Notes: generated by a model from the sequence alone, not told the origin. Positions 1-10,924 are shown, numbered from the stretch's first letter. The stretch: 64,000 bases of DNA from Hymenopus coronatus (GCA_030762935.1 CM060897.1:110574176-110638175), one strand, 5' to 3'. Numbers and translations are program-made.

Positions 1-472
1 CCCCACTCCAAACTACCCTTTACATGGAACTTTTTTCGAAAATTTTGATTTTCTAAAAAATGGCTCCAACGATTTTGATTAAAATATCGTATATTAAAGA
101 TATTTACCCGACAAATAAAATGTATATTTGAATTTTCTGGGAATAGCCTCTGAAGACTACTTTATTCTGAGTCAATTTTACGGAATTTTGCATAACTGCT
201 AAACCTTAAGAGATGGACAAAAACTTACCACACAACAAATGTAGAGCACTTTAAAACACACAATTTATGTTACATACATTTTTTTCATAGAGTTGATTGT
301 TTTTGAGATATTCCTTGTTTTTGGTTTCAGCTATGAAAAACTTACAATTTTCTCATACAGGACTTTGTGAACTCATGTCCATACAAACAAAGGAACTTCA
401 GTCACATAACAACCAGGTTTTGACTGTCACTTTAACCTATGGTACCCCCTTATTTCGTTTCTACTAATTTAC
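1..472 (-). mobile_element. R1 repeat copy, cut by the window edge
   Basis: This is the dominant repeat of the window. R1 read in its own direction starts TCTGATGTGTTCC and ends in a hairpin plus AAAGTAA; here it lies on the minus strand. The hairpin end is outside the window. The copy stops at base 472, before its own 5' end, exactly where an oppositely oriented copy begins, so bases 1 to about 945 form a large inverted repeat. It has no coding capacity. Membership is clear from repeated blocks such as GGTAAACCGTAAGAGATAG-type motifs and AACGATTTTGATTAAAAT, seen dozens of times in the window. Confidence 0.85.
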
Positions 473-1228
473 TTATTACTTGCTTCCATGCAAGTAGAAG
501 GGAAATAAGGGAGTACCATAGGCTAAAGTAATAGTCAAAGCTGGTTGCTGACTATGACAAAAGCTGTAACTGCAGTTCCTTTGTTTCTATGGATAGGTGT
601 TGACAAATTTACGTATGAGAAAAGTATAATTTTCTTAAAACTGAAACCAATGACAAGGAATATCTCAAAAACGATCCACTCCACGAAAAAAATGTATATA
701 ACATAAATTGTGTGGTTTAACGAAGTCTACATTTTCTGTTAAGTACGTTTCTGTCTATCACTTACGATTTACCAGTTATGCAAAATCCTGTAAAACTCAA
801 CCAGAATAAAGTAGTCTTTGAGGCTATTGCCAGAAAATTCAAGATATGCATTTTATTCGTCAGGTAAATATCTATAATATACGACATTTTTATAAACAAC
901 TTTCAGCCATTTTTGAAGAAATAAAAATTTTCGAACATTTTTCCATGTAAAGGGTAGTTGGGGGTGGGGGAATTTCTTGAATCTTCGCGTCGCATCTTTG
1001 GAAGATACTGAACTTAAATAACAAGCTTGGTATTTAACGGACTTTTCGTTTTTGAGCTATGCTGTCCAAAGACACACAGACACATCCATACACATGGACC
1101 TTTTTCCAAAAATGCTTCTTTTGGGTTCAAAACATGTATTTCCGGTGAAATCCCGTTATCTAATTTTTGGGTGCATTAAGATACCTTCTCTATACACTAT
1201 GTACCTAGTACGTGTAGAGAAAGTAAAA
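473..1228 (+). mobile_element. R1 repeat copy, 5'-truncated, intact 3' hairpin
   Basis: Plus-oriented R1 lacking roughly its first 110 bases. It runs to the terminal hairpin at 1183-1227, whose outer arm ends GTAGAGAAAGTAAAA. It abuts a minus-oriented copy at 472/473, with no spacer, as if formed by template switching or by recombination between inverted copies. Confidence 0.85.
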
Positions 1229-1989
1229 CGTAGGGATGTAGGGGAAAGGTGCCTAAAATGACACACTTTTTATAGGACCCTCATTTTTTAGTACATTATG
1301 TAATTAAAAATTAGAGACATGTGTTGAATGACTACAATATTTTATGAATGACACTATGCACATTCAAAATAGTCCCAGCATAATACAAAAATCCAGAAAT
1401 TTTGAATTTTGAAAATGTGGTTAGTTTGTCATTTTAGGCTGCCTGGGAGGGCAAATTGATATAGTAAAGTTTTGCTTGGAGTTAGTATATGTAATTAAAA
1501 AGTATACACATATTAGGCAAAACCAAAATAATGTGAGACATTGCTTAACAAAATGAAAGAAATTAAGAAATAATAACACATTTAAATCAGAGAAAACATA
1601 AATAATTAAATTACAAAGCTTGTATTGTAATTTGAAACACTCTTCTTAAATGTAAGGTTCTGCAAATCTCACATTAAAAAGCAATAAGCTAGAAATGGAA
1701 AAGCACAGGATGTTCGCACACGAAATTCTTGGTTCATTTTGATCAAAACTAATAGGCTAATAGAAAAAAAAAAATAATTATAGGCACAGCTCATTTACAA
1801 AGTTCTTGGTACGTTTTCACACTCCTGCACAATCTGCATGACTCCCCTTCAACAATTCATACATCGTAACGACACTTCCCCAGACTTTGAATGAAATGAC
1901 TGGACAAATCGCTTCAGTAGATGCATGAAGCATCATTGTGACTACGAATACCATCGATTGGATCTGAATGGACTTCTTCATTAAGTTCT

Positions 1990-2494
1990 GAATACATGAG
2001 CATTTGGCGCTTAGCCGAACCTCTCTTTGATTTTCGTACTTTCAGAGCTTTTTTCTGCATTCTATTCTTTTACCAACTGCATATTGGGCGTTGCCGTCAG
2101 TTCATGACTTGCTTGACTTGTCAGGTTTCGTTTAGCTTCAACCTTAGAAGATGAGGGTTTGGGAAAAATTTCTTGCAGTATTGCAGTAGTTAAAGTATTG
2201 AAGGATAGGTGGGGTGTGCTGTACTGTGTTGAACTGTGGTTGACGATATGTGATGGGTGTTAGAAGGCTGATCTGTCGTACTGCTTGGTTTATACAAATG
2301 ATCTGCGATTTTGTCTGGATTGAGTGCGGAAATTCCTGAAGCATCGAAGCCTGATACTGCATTTTTTGCGGTTTGCAGCTAACGGGCTTCATGGAAAAGT
2401 TTTGAAATTTTTTAGAGAGACACTATTCTACCTGGATTGTTCTTCAACCACTTTCTGACTTCCTCGTTCTAGTAGGTATCAAGTGGTCAACAAT

Positions 2495-2562
<68 letters not shown>

Positions 2563-3345
2563 TGTGGGTGCAATGCGGTGGAAGATATAACATTACAACT
2601 CCAGACTCTTTGGCAATCTCAAGTGCTTTTATGACTGCTATGCCCATCCAGGATGAAGAGAACTTTGTCAACAAATGTGGGTTTAACTTCAGATATGAAA
2701 TGTTGTAGCCATTTCCGAAATCATATAGCCACTCTCGTTGCAGAGTCGTAAGGTTTCCACTGGGGCTTCATCATAAGAGTGTTGGATTCAACTTCTTGCA
2801 TGGAAATAGCATTACTGGAGATACATACAACATGCCACAGGAACTAATACAGGCCGCCACTGAAACATGAAGTCCACGTTCGGCACTAGTTAGTGCACCA
2901 ACTTGTTTCTTTCCTCTTGCAGCGAATATCTTCGGTGGTTTCTGCACAGTTGTTAGTGCAGATTCATCCAAGTTGAAAATCCGCGTAGACAGGATATTAT
3001 GTCTCTCAATGGTTGTTGAAAGCAAAGAGAAAAACTTCTGCACCTGGAGTTTATTAGGCCTGTGCGCATGCTGCTGATGATGGTAGGCAAAGGCTAATCT
3101 CAGGATTGTGTTTCCTGAATCCTACCAGCCAATACTTTCCCGCCATTCTTTTGTCAACATTAATATCTTTCGTATCTTTGTCAATATTTGTTCTTTGTGA
3201 AAAGTGAAACGCCAGTGTTCGAACATCTCTTAATGTCAAACCAAATATCTGCGATTCTAACTCTAGAATATGTGCTACCAATATATTTTCCAATTCTTGG
3301 TTAAAATAGGATGAAAATGTCCTAGCGTTCACCATTTTTCTCATA
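1990..3345 (-). pseudogene. Pogo/Tigger-like (CENP-B/jerky type) transposase, broken
   Basis: Read right to left, conserved blocks appear in the order of the family. First comes the end of the CENP-B-type DNA-binding region (FGLTLRDVRTLAFHFSQR and MAGKYWLVGFRKHNPEISL, 3344-3054). The DDE core follows, with NLDESALTTVQKPPKIFAAR and GKKQVGALTSAERG (3043-2771). The second catalytic Asp lies in VLFILDGHSSH near 2640, then PPHCTHR near 2565. A (GA)n tract sits exactly where the third Asp is expected. Beyond it come KWLKNNPGRIVSL and FDASGISALNPDKIADHLYK (about 2450-2280). Frameshifts near 3058 and 2630 and in-frame stops destroy the frame. The N-terminal exon would lie beyond the nested R1 copy and is not recognisable. 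Family assignment is confident; the gene is dead. Confidence 0.85.
2498..2560. repeat. (GA)n microsatellite inside the transposase remnant
   Basis: About 30 uninterrupted GA dinucleotides follow the PPHCTHR block of the pogo transposase and replace the region expected to hold the third catalytic Asp. Confidence 0.95.
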
Positions 3346-3388
3346 TCCTCTCCATTCCATAACTGCCGACCAGATTTTCGTTTTTATT

Positions 3389-4181
3389 TTTACTTTCTCT
3401 ATACGCTCTATGTACATAGTGTATAGAGAATGTATTGCACTCCACCAAAAAATTCGACACCGAGATTTCACCGGAAATATATGTTTTAGAGTCCCCTGTA
3501 TCCAAAAAAGGTATTTTCAGAAAAAGGTCCGTATGTGTCCGTGTGTCTGTGAACACGATAACTCAAAAACGAAAAGTCGGTAAAATACCAAACTTAGTAT
3601 TAAGTTTAATATCTTCCGGGGATGCGACACGAAGATTTTGAGAAAAATTCCCCCACTCCAAACTACCCTTTACATGGAATTTTTTTCGAAAATTTTGATT
3701 TTATAAAAATGGCTCTAACGATTTTGATTAAAACATCGTATATTAAAGATATTTACGACAAATAAAATGCATATTTTGAATTTTCTGGGAATAGCCTCTG
3801 AAGACTACTTTATTCTGAGTGAATTTTCGAAATTTTGCATAAGTGCTAAACCGTAAGAGAGAGACAAAAGCTTACCACACAATAAATGTAGAGCACATTA
3901 AAACACACAATTTACGTTGTATACATTTTTTTTCATGGAGTTGATTGTTTTTGAGATATTCCTTGTTTTTGGTTTAAGCTATAAAAACTTATATTTTTCT
4001 TATACAGGACTTTGTGAACTCGTGTCCATACAAACAACGGAACTTCAGTCACATAGCAAACAGCTTTTGACTATCAGTTTAACCTATGGTACTCCCTTAT
4101 TTCGCTTCTACTTACAAGGAAGCAAGAAATAAGACTATTTCTGCTAATTAGAGAAAGTCATGTGAATGGAACACATCAGAT
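3389..4181 (-). mobile_element. R1 copy nested in the pogo element
   Basis: Starts with TTTACTTTCTCTATACG and the hairpin, and ends GAACACATCAGAT, so both R1 ends are present. About 50 bases just inside the 5' end are deleted (near 4150). Pogo sequence lies on both sides, so this R1 arrived after the pogo insertion. Confidence 0.85.
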
Positions 4182-4768
4182 TTGTTCACCATGTTCTACA
4201 TAGAAAGGCAAAAAAATTAGGCGTAAATTTTAACATAAAATTATTCTTATTGACTTAAAATATTTATTTCGAATACATAGTATTTGAAAAATTGATGGAA
4301 ATGATATTTATTTTTAAACAGAAAAGCTTGTAGATGTGATTGTGTCTTACATTCAGAAATACGGCAAAATGACATAGGGGAGCAAAATGACATACTATAT
4401 GTCATTTTACCCTTCACCACGTCATTATAACGCTTCATTATAACTTCAAATGTTACAACAAAACCAATAAAACACTACTGTGGAAGTGAGAACATACCTT
4501 TGTTATATTACCCTTTCCGGTGGATATCTTCCAGAAATTATAAATACGGGCGTTATTACATAAAATTCAGGACTTATTTCTTGAAGTGCACGAACACGTT
4601 TTCCTCTCTGAATGCGCCCAAACTAACCGAAGTGCTGTCGAGAGACAATGGAAATAATGTAACGTGTCACTAACTATAGGTAGCAAAATTCAGCTAGCAT
4701 CTTTATCTCTCGATAATAATAGCGTTGTGTCGTTTTACCCATCTGTCATTTTAGGCACCTTTCCCCTA

Positions 4769-4950
4769 ATATAAATTGTGTGTGTGTTTTTTTAAACGAG
4801 ATTTACATTCTCTGTGTCTATCTCTTAAACTTTACAAATCATGCAAAGGTCATTCAGAATGAGGAGGACTTCAGAGACTATTCTCAAAAAATTCATTATA
4901 CATTTCATTTGTCATGTAAACATCTGTAATGTACAGTATTTTAATCAATT
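4769..4950 (+). mobile_element. R1 internal fragment
   Basis: Plus-oriented middle of R1, from the AAATTGTGTG block to TATTTTAATCAA, then switching directly to a minus-oriented copy. Confidence 0.7.
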
Positions 4951-5015
4951 TCGCCGGAAATACATCTTTTGAAACTCTCCCAAATAAAATCATTTTTAGA
5001 AAAAGGCCAGTATGC

Positions 5016-5046
<31 letters not shown>

Positions 5047-5636
5047 GGGGGGGGTGCGCCTCAGTGTGTTTGTCTAAGGTCAGCATTGCTCAAAAACGAA
5101 ACGCCCATTAAATACCAAACTTGGCATTTAAGTTGCATATTAAAGATATATACATGAGAAATAAAATGTATATAATGAATTTTCTGGGTTTAGCCTTTGA
5201 AGATCTCTCTATCCTGGATGAATTTTGCATAACTGGTAAACCGTAAGAGCAAGACTAAAACTTACTACATCAAATGTAGATCTCGTTGAAACACACCATT
5301 TATATAATGCACCTTTTTATTTTTGTAGAGCTGACCGTTTTTGAGATATTCCTGGTATTGATTTCAGCTTTAAAATACTTAAAGTTTTCTCATACGGGGA
5401 TTTGTCAACTCCTAGCCATACAAGTAAGGAACTTCATTCATATAGCAACCAGCTTTTAAAACACTTAACTATCGCTTTAGCCTAGTACAATTCCCTTCTA
5501 CCTACAAGGAAGGCAGTAATAACACAATTTCTGCTAATTTTATCTCAATTAGCATGAAATAGAAGAATAAACGTTTTAAAAATAATTTGTTTCAGAGATA
5601 TAGAGAGAGTCATGTGAATGAAACATATTAAATGTT
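4951..5636 (-). mobile_element. R1 copy, internally deleted
   Basis: Begins at the TTTCGCCGGAAATACAT block (hairpin lost), carries a GT/G-rich microsatellite, loses about 150 bases at 5120, then continues to the 5' end GTGAATGAAACATATTAAAT. Confidence 0.8.
5018..5055. repeat. (GT)n plus G-run microsatellite in R1
   Basis: The position of R1's variable GT/CA tract has expanded to about 15 GT units followed by nine G. Confidence 0.9.
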
Positions 5637-5656
5637 TTGGGATCTCGGGGTTTATG

Positions 5657-5659
<3 letters not shown>

Positions 5660-5704
<45 letters not shown>
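5660..5704. repeat. (GA)n microsatellite
   Basis: About 22 GA units just outside an R1 5' end; the following 160 bases are AT-rich with nothing recognisable. Confidence 0.95.
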
Positions 5705-5709
<5 letters not shown>

Positions 5710-5868
5710 TTTGTGTATTTATGTGTAGTCAACTAAAGATCTAATTTTATTGTAATGACAATGACAGCTTATTGGTTTTAATAAATAGATAAATAAATAA
5801 AAAAAAACAAACACAAATCTATCAGTGTCCTGCTGCACGCAATGGGCCTAATAATAACGAAAATTAAT

Positions 5869-6041
5869 CGGCCCCAGTAGCCGTGGTCATTGGCGTGTTT
5901 GGCGTTGACGCTCTCTCGCGAAAGGGCCGCGGTTTCGAATCTCGCTATGGGCATGGATGTTTAGTGTTGTGTGTTTCTGTTTAAGCTATTCTCTCTAGCC
6001 TGTTGCTTGTTAGATTTTGGATTGAGCCTAAAGGCCAAATC

Positions 6042-6076
<35 letters not shown>
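5869..6076 (+). mobile_element. tRNA-headed SINE with poly(A) tail (family G)
   Basis: A tRNA-like head carries a B-box-like GGTTTCGAATCTC at 5931-5943. A unique body follows, and a 28-base A tract ends the element at 6049-6076. It is a pol III promoter-type retroposon by structure. Confidence 0.7.
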
Positions 6077-6133
6077 CTGGCCGCGTAGCTTGGTCGTTAA
6101 AAACTTGCCTGCTGTGCAAGGGGTCCTGGTTTC
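6077..6133 (+). mobile_element. Truncated tRNA-like SINE head
   Basis: It begins directly after the A tract of the previous SINE with CTGGCCGCGTAGCTTGGTCG (A-box-like) and ends at a degenerate B box, GGTCCTGGTTTC. It is probably the head of another SINE lost at its 3' side. Confidence 0.5.
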
Positions 6134-6139
6134 TTTAGC

Positions 6140-6658
6140 TAAGATTATGGAATGATGGCTTAAGCGATAGTTAAATCTTATAAAAGCTAGTCGCTTTGTG
6201 ATGATATTGACATTTGAATGGTTAGGAATAAAACGAAAGAAAAAAAAAAAAGAATGACGACCTTCGATTGAGAAAATTTGAAGATACACCAATAGGAGGA
6301 ATATCTTGAAAATGGTTAACGACAAAAATGTACGTGACATAAGTTATGTATTTTAACGGTATCTATATTTTTTGTATGGTAAGATTTTGTCTATGTCTTA
6401 TGCTAAAGTCATCTAGAATGAAGAGGGATTTAGAGGTATTCCTGGAAAGGTCAAGATATGCCTTTTATTTGTCATAAAGCATATTAAAGATATAGCATTT
6501 TAATCAAAATCGTTAGTCATTTTTGAGAATATCAACATTTCGAAACATTTTCTATGTATTGGGTAGTTTGGAGTTGAACATATTCGTGTCGCAAGATGTA
6601 GAATTAAATATATATTTTGGTACCTTCGACTTTTTGTTTTTGAGTTATGGTGTTCAAA

Positions 6659-6707
<49 letters not shown>

Positions 6708-6832
6708 ATGGTCACACACACAGAGAACTTTTTCTAAAAATGCTTTTATTTGGATTCAGGGGATCTCTAAACTTGTATATCTGATGAAATATCAGTATCA
6801 AAATGTTGTTAGAATATAATACCTTCCCTGCC
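6140..6832 (+). mobile_element. R1 copy truncated at both ends
   Basis: Starts in the TTAAGCGATAGTTAAATC block and ends at ATACCTTCC, just before the hairpin. Contains the (CA)n tract at 6657-6702. Confidence 0.8.
6657..6702. repeat. (CA)n microsatellite in R1
   Basis: Over 20 CA units at the R1 microsatellite position, with a looser CA-rich tail to 6721. Confidence 0.95.
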
Positions 6833-7167
6833 TGTCGTGATAATTGCACGTGGTAAGGAAGGTGATAAGAAAAACTGTAGCAGAGTATTCGTGTTGGGTG
6901 TTCAGAGATGCGTGCTAGTGTTGTGGTATATGTTATTTGAAATTGGGGATGTAACCGCCCTTCCCTACTAGGGACAGTCGTGTCATGCACCTTAGCAAGG
7001 GTTGAGGGTTTTCCCCGACTCCCCTATCAAGTGGGGCTAGTAGATGATTGAATGATGTCAGGATTGTCCAAACAGAACGCTTCTTTATTCGTTCTAATAT
7101 ATACACTCATTCCAAGCTTGGGGATTGCGGTCAATCTCGTGATTAAATCTGTCAAAATCGGCTAGGA
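6833..7167. other. Unassigned sequence
   Basis: 335 bases of mixed composition with no ORF, repeat or RNA I recognise. Confidence 0.4.
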
Positions 7168-7707
7168 GATGGCAGCATACCCGAGCGAGTTAGAGCACTC
7201 GCGTTTCACCCAGGCGGCCCGGGTTCTACCTCAGTCGACGCATGTGGGATTTGTGGTAGACAAGCGGCGCAGGGGCGACTTTTCTCCGGGTTCTCCGGTT
7301 TACCCCGCCATCGCATTCCTCCGGTACTCTATCTTCATTCCATGTATAGTTTTCTCCAAACCCGATGGTCCTCAAACGCGACCGCTGCCCCCTACCACTG
7401 GGCAATAACCATTAGCAAACAAAAGAGGAACCTGTAGTAGGGGCGAGAGGCTACAAAGTAAAATATGTTTCCTGGTGATACTGCTTGTAAGTTGAGAATC
7501 ACACCTCAGTTAAGGCACCAGAAAGTGGAAGACTTGACAATAGCGAGGGTTGGTTTCCAACCGCAAGCCCCCTAACCGCAAACTTTAAAGACTTTGAAAG
7601 AAGAGTGGGATAGGGCCATCATGTTTTGAAAAATACTGTATCATCAGTGTCATCGCCTGCGGTGCCATATGTAGTAAAAGCGGGCGTTACATACTATAGA
7701 AACAACA
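7168..7707 (+). mobile_element. tRNA-headed SINE (family A), split by a nested TIR element
   Basis: The head reads CGAGCGAGTTAGAGCACTCG with GGCCCGGGTTCTA at the B-box position. The body has the family-A hallmark TTCTCCGGGTTCTCCGG and CCCCGCCATCGCATTCC. It breaks at 7346 after TTCATTCCATGTA and resumes at 7639 with TATCATCAGTGTCATCGCC and the 3' end CGGGCGTTACATACTAT. The two halves together match the uninterrupted copy at 62929-63166. Confidence 0.8.
7347..7638. mobile_element. Non-autonomous TIR element (MITE) inside the SINE
   Basis: This 292-bp insert has imperfect inverted ends: AGTTTTCTCCAAACCCGATG at the left, and AGTATTTTTCAAAACATGAT as the complement of the right. It is flanked by a TA duplication (7345-7346, 7639-7640). 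The TA target and short TIRs suggest a Tc1/mariner/pogo-mobilised MITE. It has no ORF. Confidence 0.7.
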
Positions 7708-7830
7708 GCCGAGTCGAGTCTAAAGTAAGAAGTGGCATCTAAGGGAGAAATATTATATGGTTTGTTTTAAATAATCATTGTAACTAATTAAAGCAATTTA
7801 TCTATGCAATTAGGCAAAACATGTGAATAT

Positions 7831-8589
7831 TTAACTTTCTCTACACATGCTATGTACATAGTGTATAAAAAAGGTATGCATTTCACCCAAAAAATTGAGC
7901 TGTCGGGATTTCAACGGAAATATATGTTATGAGGTCCCCCGAGCCCAAAGAAAACATTTTAGAAAAAGGTCTGTGTCTATTTGTGTGCGTATGTGTGGAC
8001 ATCATATCTCAAAAATGTTTCTAACAGTTTTTGATTAAAATTCTGGACATTAAAGATATTTACATCACAAATAACATGTATATTTTGAATTTTCTGGGAA
8101 TAGCCTTGGAAGACCTGTTCGTTCTGGATGAATGTTGCTGAGTTTTGCATAACTGGTAAACCATAAGAGTTAGGCAAAAGCTTACTACAAAAGAAATGTA
8201 GATCTCATTAAAATACATAATATATGTCATGTAGACTTGTGTTATAGAGTTAACCTTTTCCGAAATATTCCTTGTTATCGGTTTTAATTTTAAACTATTT
8301 TTCTCAAAGGGGTCACATTTCGTTTCATCTCTTTTGTTTTATTGGCAATGCAAAGCGAACCGAACATCAGTTGTTTCACACATCAACCGGCTTTTAAAAG
8401 ATCTGATTATCTCTACAGCATAGTGTAGGTATTCCTTTATTTCCCCTCTGCTATAAGGAAGCAAGTAATAAGACAATTTCTGCCAATGTTTATCTCAATG
8501 CTCATGATACAGATAAAAGAGTAATGTTTTGAAGAGTAGTTTGTTTGTAGAATAGGTAGAAAAAGCCATGTCCATAGAACACTTCAGAT
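7831..8589 (-). mobile_element. R1 copy, internally deleted
   Basis: Both ends are present (hairpin at about 7836-7875, 5' end at GAACACTTCAGAT). About 190 bases are missing at 8011 between the CTCAAAAA block and the TCTAACAGTTTTTGATTAAA block. Confidence 0.85.
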
Positions 8590-8618
8590 TTTCGTTTAGC
8601 GTAGTCTTATTACACGTA

Positions 8619-8770
8619 TAACTAGTGATTAGCATGGTAGCCTCCAAACACAGGGTTCGATTTTCCTTAACCAGGATTGTTCTCCATCCTCCCTAGAACC
8701 AGGATGTATTAGTGAGAGAGTGAATGTGGTATGAATTTAGAACATGAGATCCTGGTGGCCGAATGGTTCT
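8619..8770 (+). mobile_element. Possible degenerate SINE head
   Basis: TAGTGATTAGCATGGTAGCC followed by CAGGGTTCGATTTTCC resembles an A/B-box tRNA head. The body shares a GATTNTTCTCCATCC-like stretch with family B SINEs. Weak call. Confidence 0.35.
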
Positions 8771-8874
8771 TGAGGGCCAAGGAAAAATGCGGTACATAAA
8801 ACATTTGAACACCACTTTAGCCTTGTGTATTTGCCCATTACTGTTGTACCCACAAGAAATATATACTAATACAA

Positions 8875-9125
8875 ATCTGGTGTGTTTCATTCATATGACT
8901 TTCGCTGTCTACTCTACAAACAAACTTTTTGCCAAAGATTCTTTTTCTTTCTACTCCATGCTAATCCAGATATACTCGTACATTAGCAGAATAGTCTTAT
9001 TACTTTGTTCCTCGTAAGTAGAAGGGAACTAAGGGAATACACTATGCTAACGCGGTAGTAAAATGTTTTGAAAGGTATCGCTATGCAATTTTCATTGCAT
9101 TTTGCTTCTTTGCATGACCTTGAGT
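8875..9125 (+). mobile_element. R1 5' fragment
   Basis: Begins TCTGGTGTGTTTCATTCATA with the subterminal block, and stops after the CTTTGCATGACC block. The 3' two-thirds is absent. Confidence 0.75.
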
Positions 9126-9820
9126 AAAACAAAAGAACCATCGGTATATACATGAAGCCATTATACCTGTGGCTATTCTGTATTGTCTATAAGGAAATTT
9201 GTTTTAAAATGTCCTTATTTGTTTCTGATTTCTTTATTCTTGTTTTAGGTTAAGGGTAGTGTTTGTTGTTAATGTATTCTAATGGGATTACTGGGGGCCA
9301 TAGCTTTTCTATATACATTTCAGGAATGTATCTGTTTCGAATCTCATCTATTTAGTGTATGAATCCTTTTGTAGTTTTAAGGTGCCTGCGTTTTCTTTTA
9401 TATTCTCTCCAACACTTGTCTGAAAGCAATCTGAGAAGCTTTTCATACTGAATTAGAGCTGATTTATTTCAGAAAATATAGGAAGATTATTGGTTACAAT
9501 TTCTAATGCTGTAATAGGTGTAGTTTTTACAGCTCTAGTAATTAAATTAATAACATTGTAAGCAGGAAAAGTGTATTTTTCAGATTTGTACAGTGCTTTA
9601 ATTTCCCTTCAAAATACGTGGTCAGATAATCCCCTGACCAAAGAAATTCAATATTTATACAACATTTTGCTTGAAAATAAAGAATAGTTTTAATATAGAT
9701 ATCTTCTCATCAGGGATAGGGGTGAATGAAAGAACAAACGAAGCAGCAAAGAAGCAACAAAACAACCACCAATTTATCATCCTATCTCTATTCCACTGAA
9801 GATGCTATACAGTATGTTAA
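9126..9820. other. AT-rich sequence without features
   Basis: No ORF above background and no repeat matching the rest of the window. Confidence 0.4.
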
Positions 9821-10060
9821 GAAGAAGCTGATCCAGAAGGGAATAAAAACTGGATTGACAGCAACCGCAATAGTAAACCGTATGGAGTAAAACTTAACAA
9901 ATCAGTTATTAAACTATATAAATCTCTCAGACTCACCAGATTAAGAATTGACCATATCAAATTAACTCATGATATGTGTTCACCAAACAGAAACCTCTAA
10001 TCTATGAACATTGCAGCCAGAGACTTCAGTCTGAGACGGATTGTCGCCCAGGCGAATAAG
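9821..10060 (+). pseudogene. LINE fragment: C-terminal end of ORF2 RNase H region
   Basis: From 9821 a frame reads EEADPEGNKNWIDSNR and then LRLTRLRIDHIKLTHDMCS. After a one-base frame change it continues FTKQKPLIYEHC. The pattern Arg-Leu-Arg-Ile-x-His-x-x-Leu-Thr-His followed by a Cys-x-x-Cys-type EHC is typical of the end of the RNase H domain in non-LTR retrotransposons of the I/Jockey type. About 80 residues remain, with stops on both sides. It is dead and truncated. I am confident about the LINE type of the motif and less so about the clade. Confidence 0.6.
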
Positions 10061-10079
10061 CGCATAGCCTATATTTTAA

Positions 10080-10890
10080 TTGATTAAATTGTTTAGGTTA
10101 ATTACTAAGTAAGATATAATGTATTTATTATGTGTTGGATGTTTAGAGAGATTGTTCCTGGAAAGCGTTTCTAACTTCAACCCGAGAGTTCTCAAGCGAC
10201 GAATTCAATTGTTTACAATATTTCTTTGTATTTTGCAAGAGGGGAAAGGCGCTATTATGTAGTCACGTCTCCGAAAGAGAAAGTGGAGGTGACATATAAA
10301 CAGGGGAACCACGAGGACATTTTGGTCAAAAATCACGTGAAAGACGCATTCACCAATTAGAATTGATCACGTCACGGCAGAAGCGCACCTCAAGCGCTAC
10401 TTTCGGCGTAAAAATGGGCCAATGAGATTACAAGTTGAGAGTTTTGCGCGTGGGTAGAATTTGCTATAAATGTAGAGTATTCGCCCTGATTTTCAAGCAG
10501 TTGGAATGTAACTACACGAGGAACCTGTGACGCTTGAAACAAGAATCCACGCAAATATAGTAAGGTTATTACCGTGATTCACGCAGTTGAAACGTAATGT
10601 CACACGTAACCTGCGACGCCGGAAACAAGGAAGCCACGATAGAAAGTTGACGTGTCTACAATGATTCTGCACGTAACAGTTGCACTCGTCGCCGCGTAAA
10701 TTTTAGTTACCTTTCTGCGCGTTACGCCCTTGTTTGAGGGAAATTACCGGAACACAATCGCGCCAGAAACTTTCTCGGGAACGCTTGTGAAAGGAAATAA
10801 ACCTTTGACTGAACGAAAAGTGCCGACGCTTATTTTAAGTTCATTTCACGTACCATCTCCTTGAGATCATCGCCACTCAATACCTGAGCT
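10080..10890 (+). promoter_or_regulatory. GC-richer region with TATA-like boxes; possible promoter or LTR
   Basis: Unlike its surroundings this stretch is rich in CG dinucleotides and contains CACGTGA- and CACGTCA-like sites, a TATAAA at 10465-10470 and an AATAAA near 10797. A diverged direct repeat lies inside it: ACCTGTGACGCTTGAAACAA near 10522 and ACCTGCGACGCCGGAAACAA near 10607. It could be a host promoter region or a solo LTR starting near TGTTGGATG at 10134; I cannot decide. Confidence 0.3.
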
Positions 10891-10893
10891 AGA

Positions 10894-10901
10894 TATAAAT
10901 A
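10894..10901 (+). promoter_or_regulatory. TATA box of a candidate core promoter
   Basis: TATAAATA lies about 30 bases upstream of a possible start of transcription near 10925 and 65 bases upstream of an ATG followed by a splice donor. Confidence 0.35.
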
Positions 10902-10924
10902 GTTCTCAATTGCTCGTCGCTGAG

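Larger units (their letters stand above)
1241..4766 (-). mobile_element. Pogo/Tigger-type DNA transposon with perfect TIRs
   Basis: The ends are perfect 23-bp terminal inverted repeats beginning GGGGAAAGGTGCCTAAAATG, at 1241-1263 and 4744-4766, flanked on each side by TA (1239-1240 and 4767-4768), the target site used by Tc1/mariner/pogo elements. A decayed DDE transposase of the pogo/Tigger class lies on the minus strand inside. GTCATTTT-type copies of the TIR core also occur internally near both ends (about 1430 and 4340-4410), possibly accessory transposase-binding sites. An R1 copy (3389-4181) is nested in it. The outer flanks are R1 sequence on both sides but not a simple split of one copy, so the locus was rearranged. 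Confidence 0.85.
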
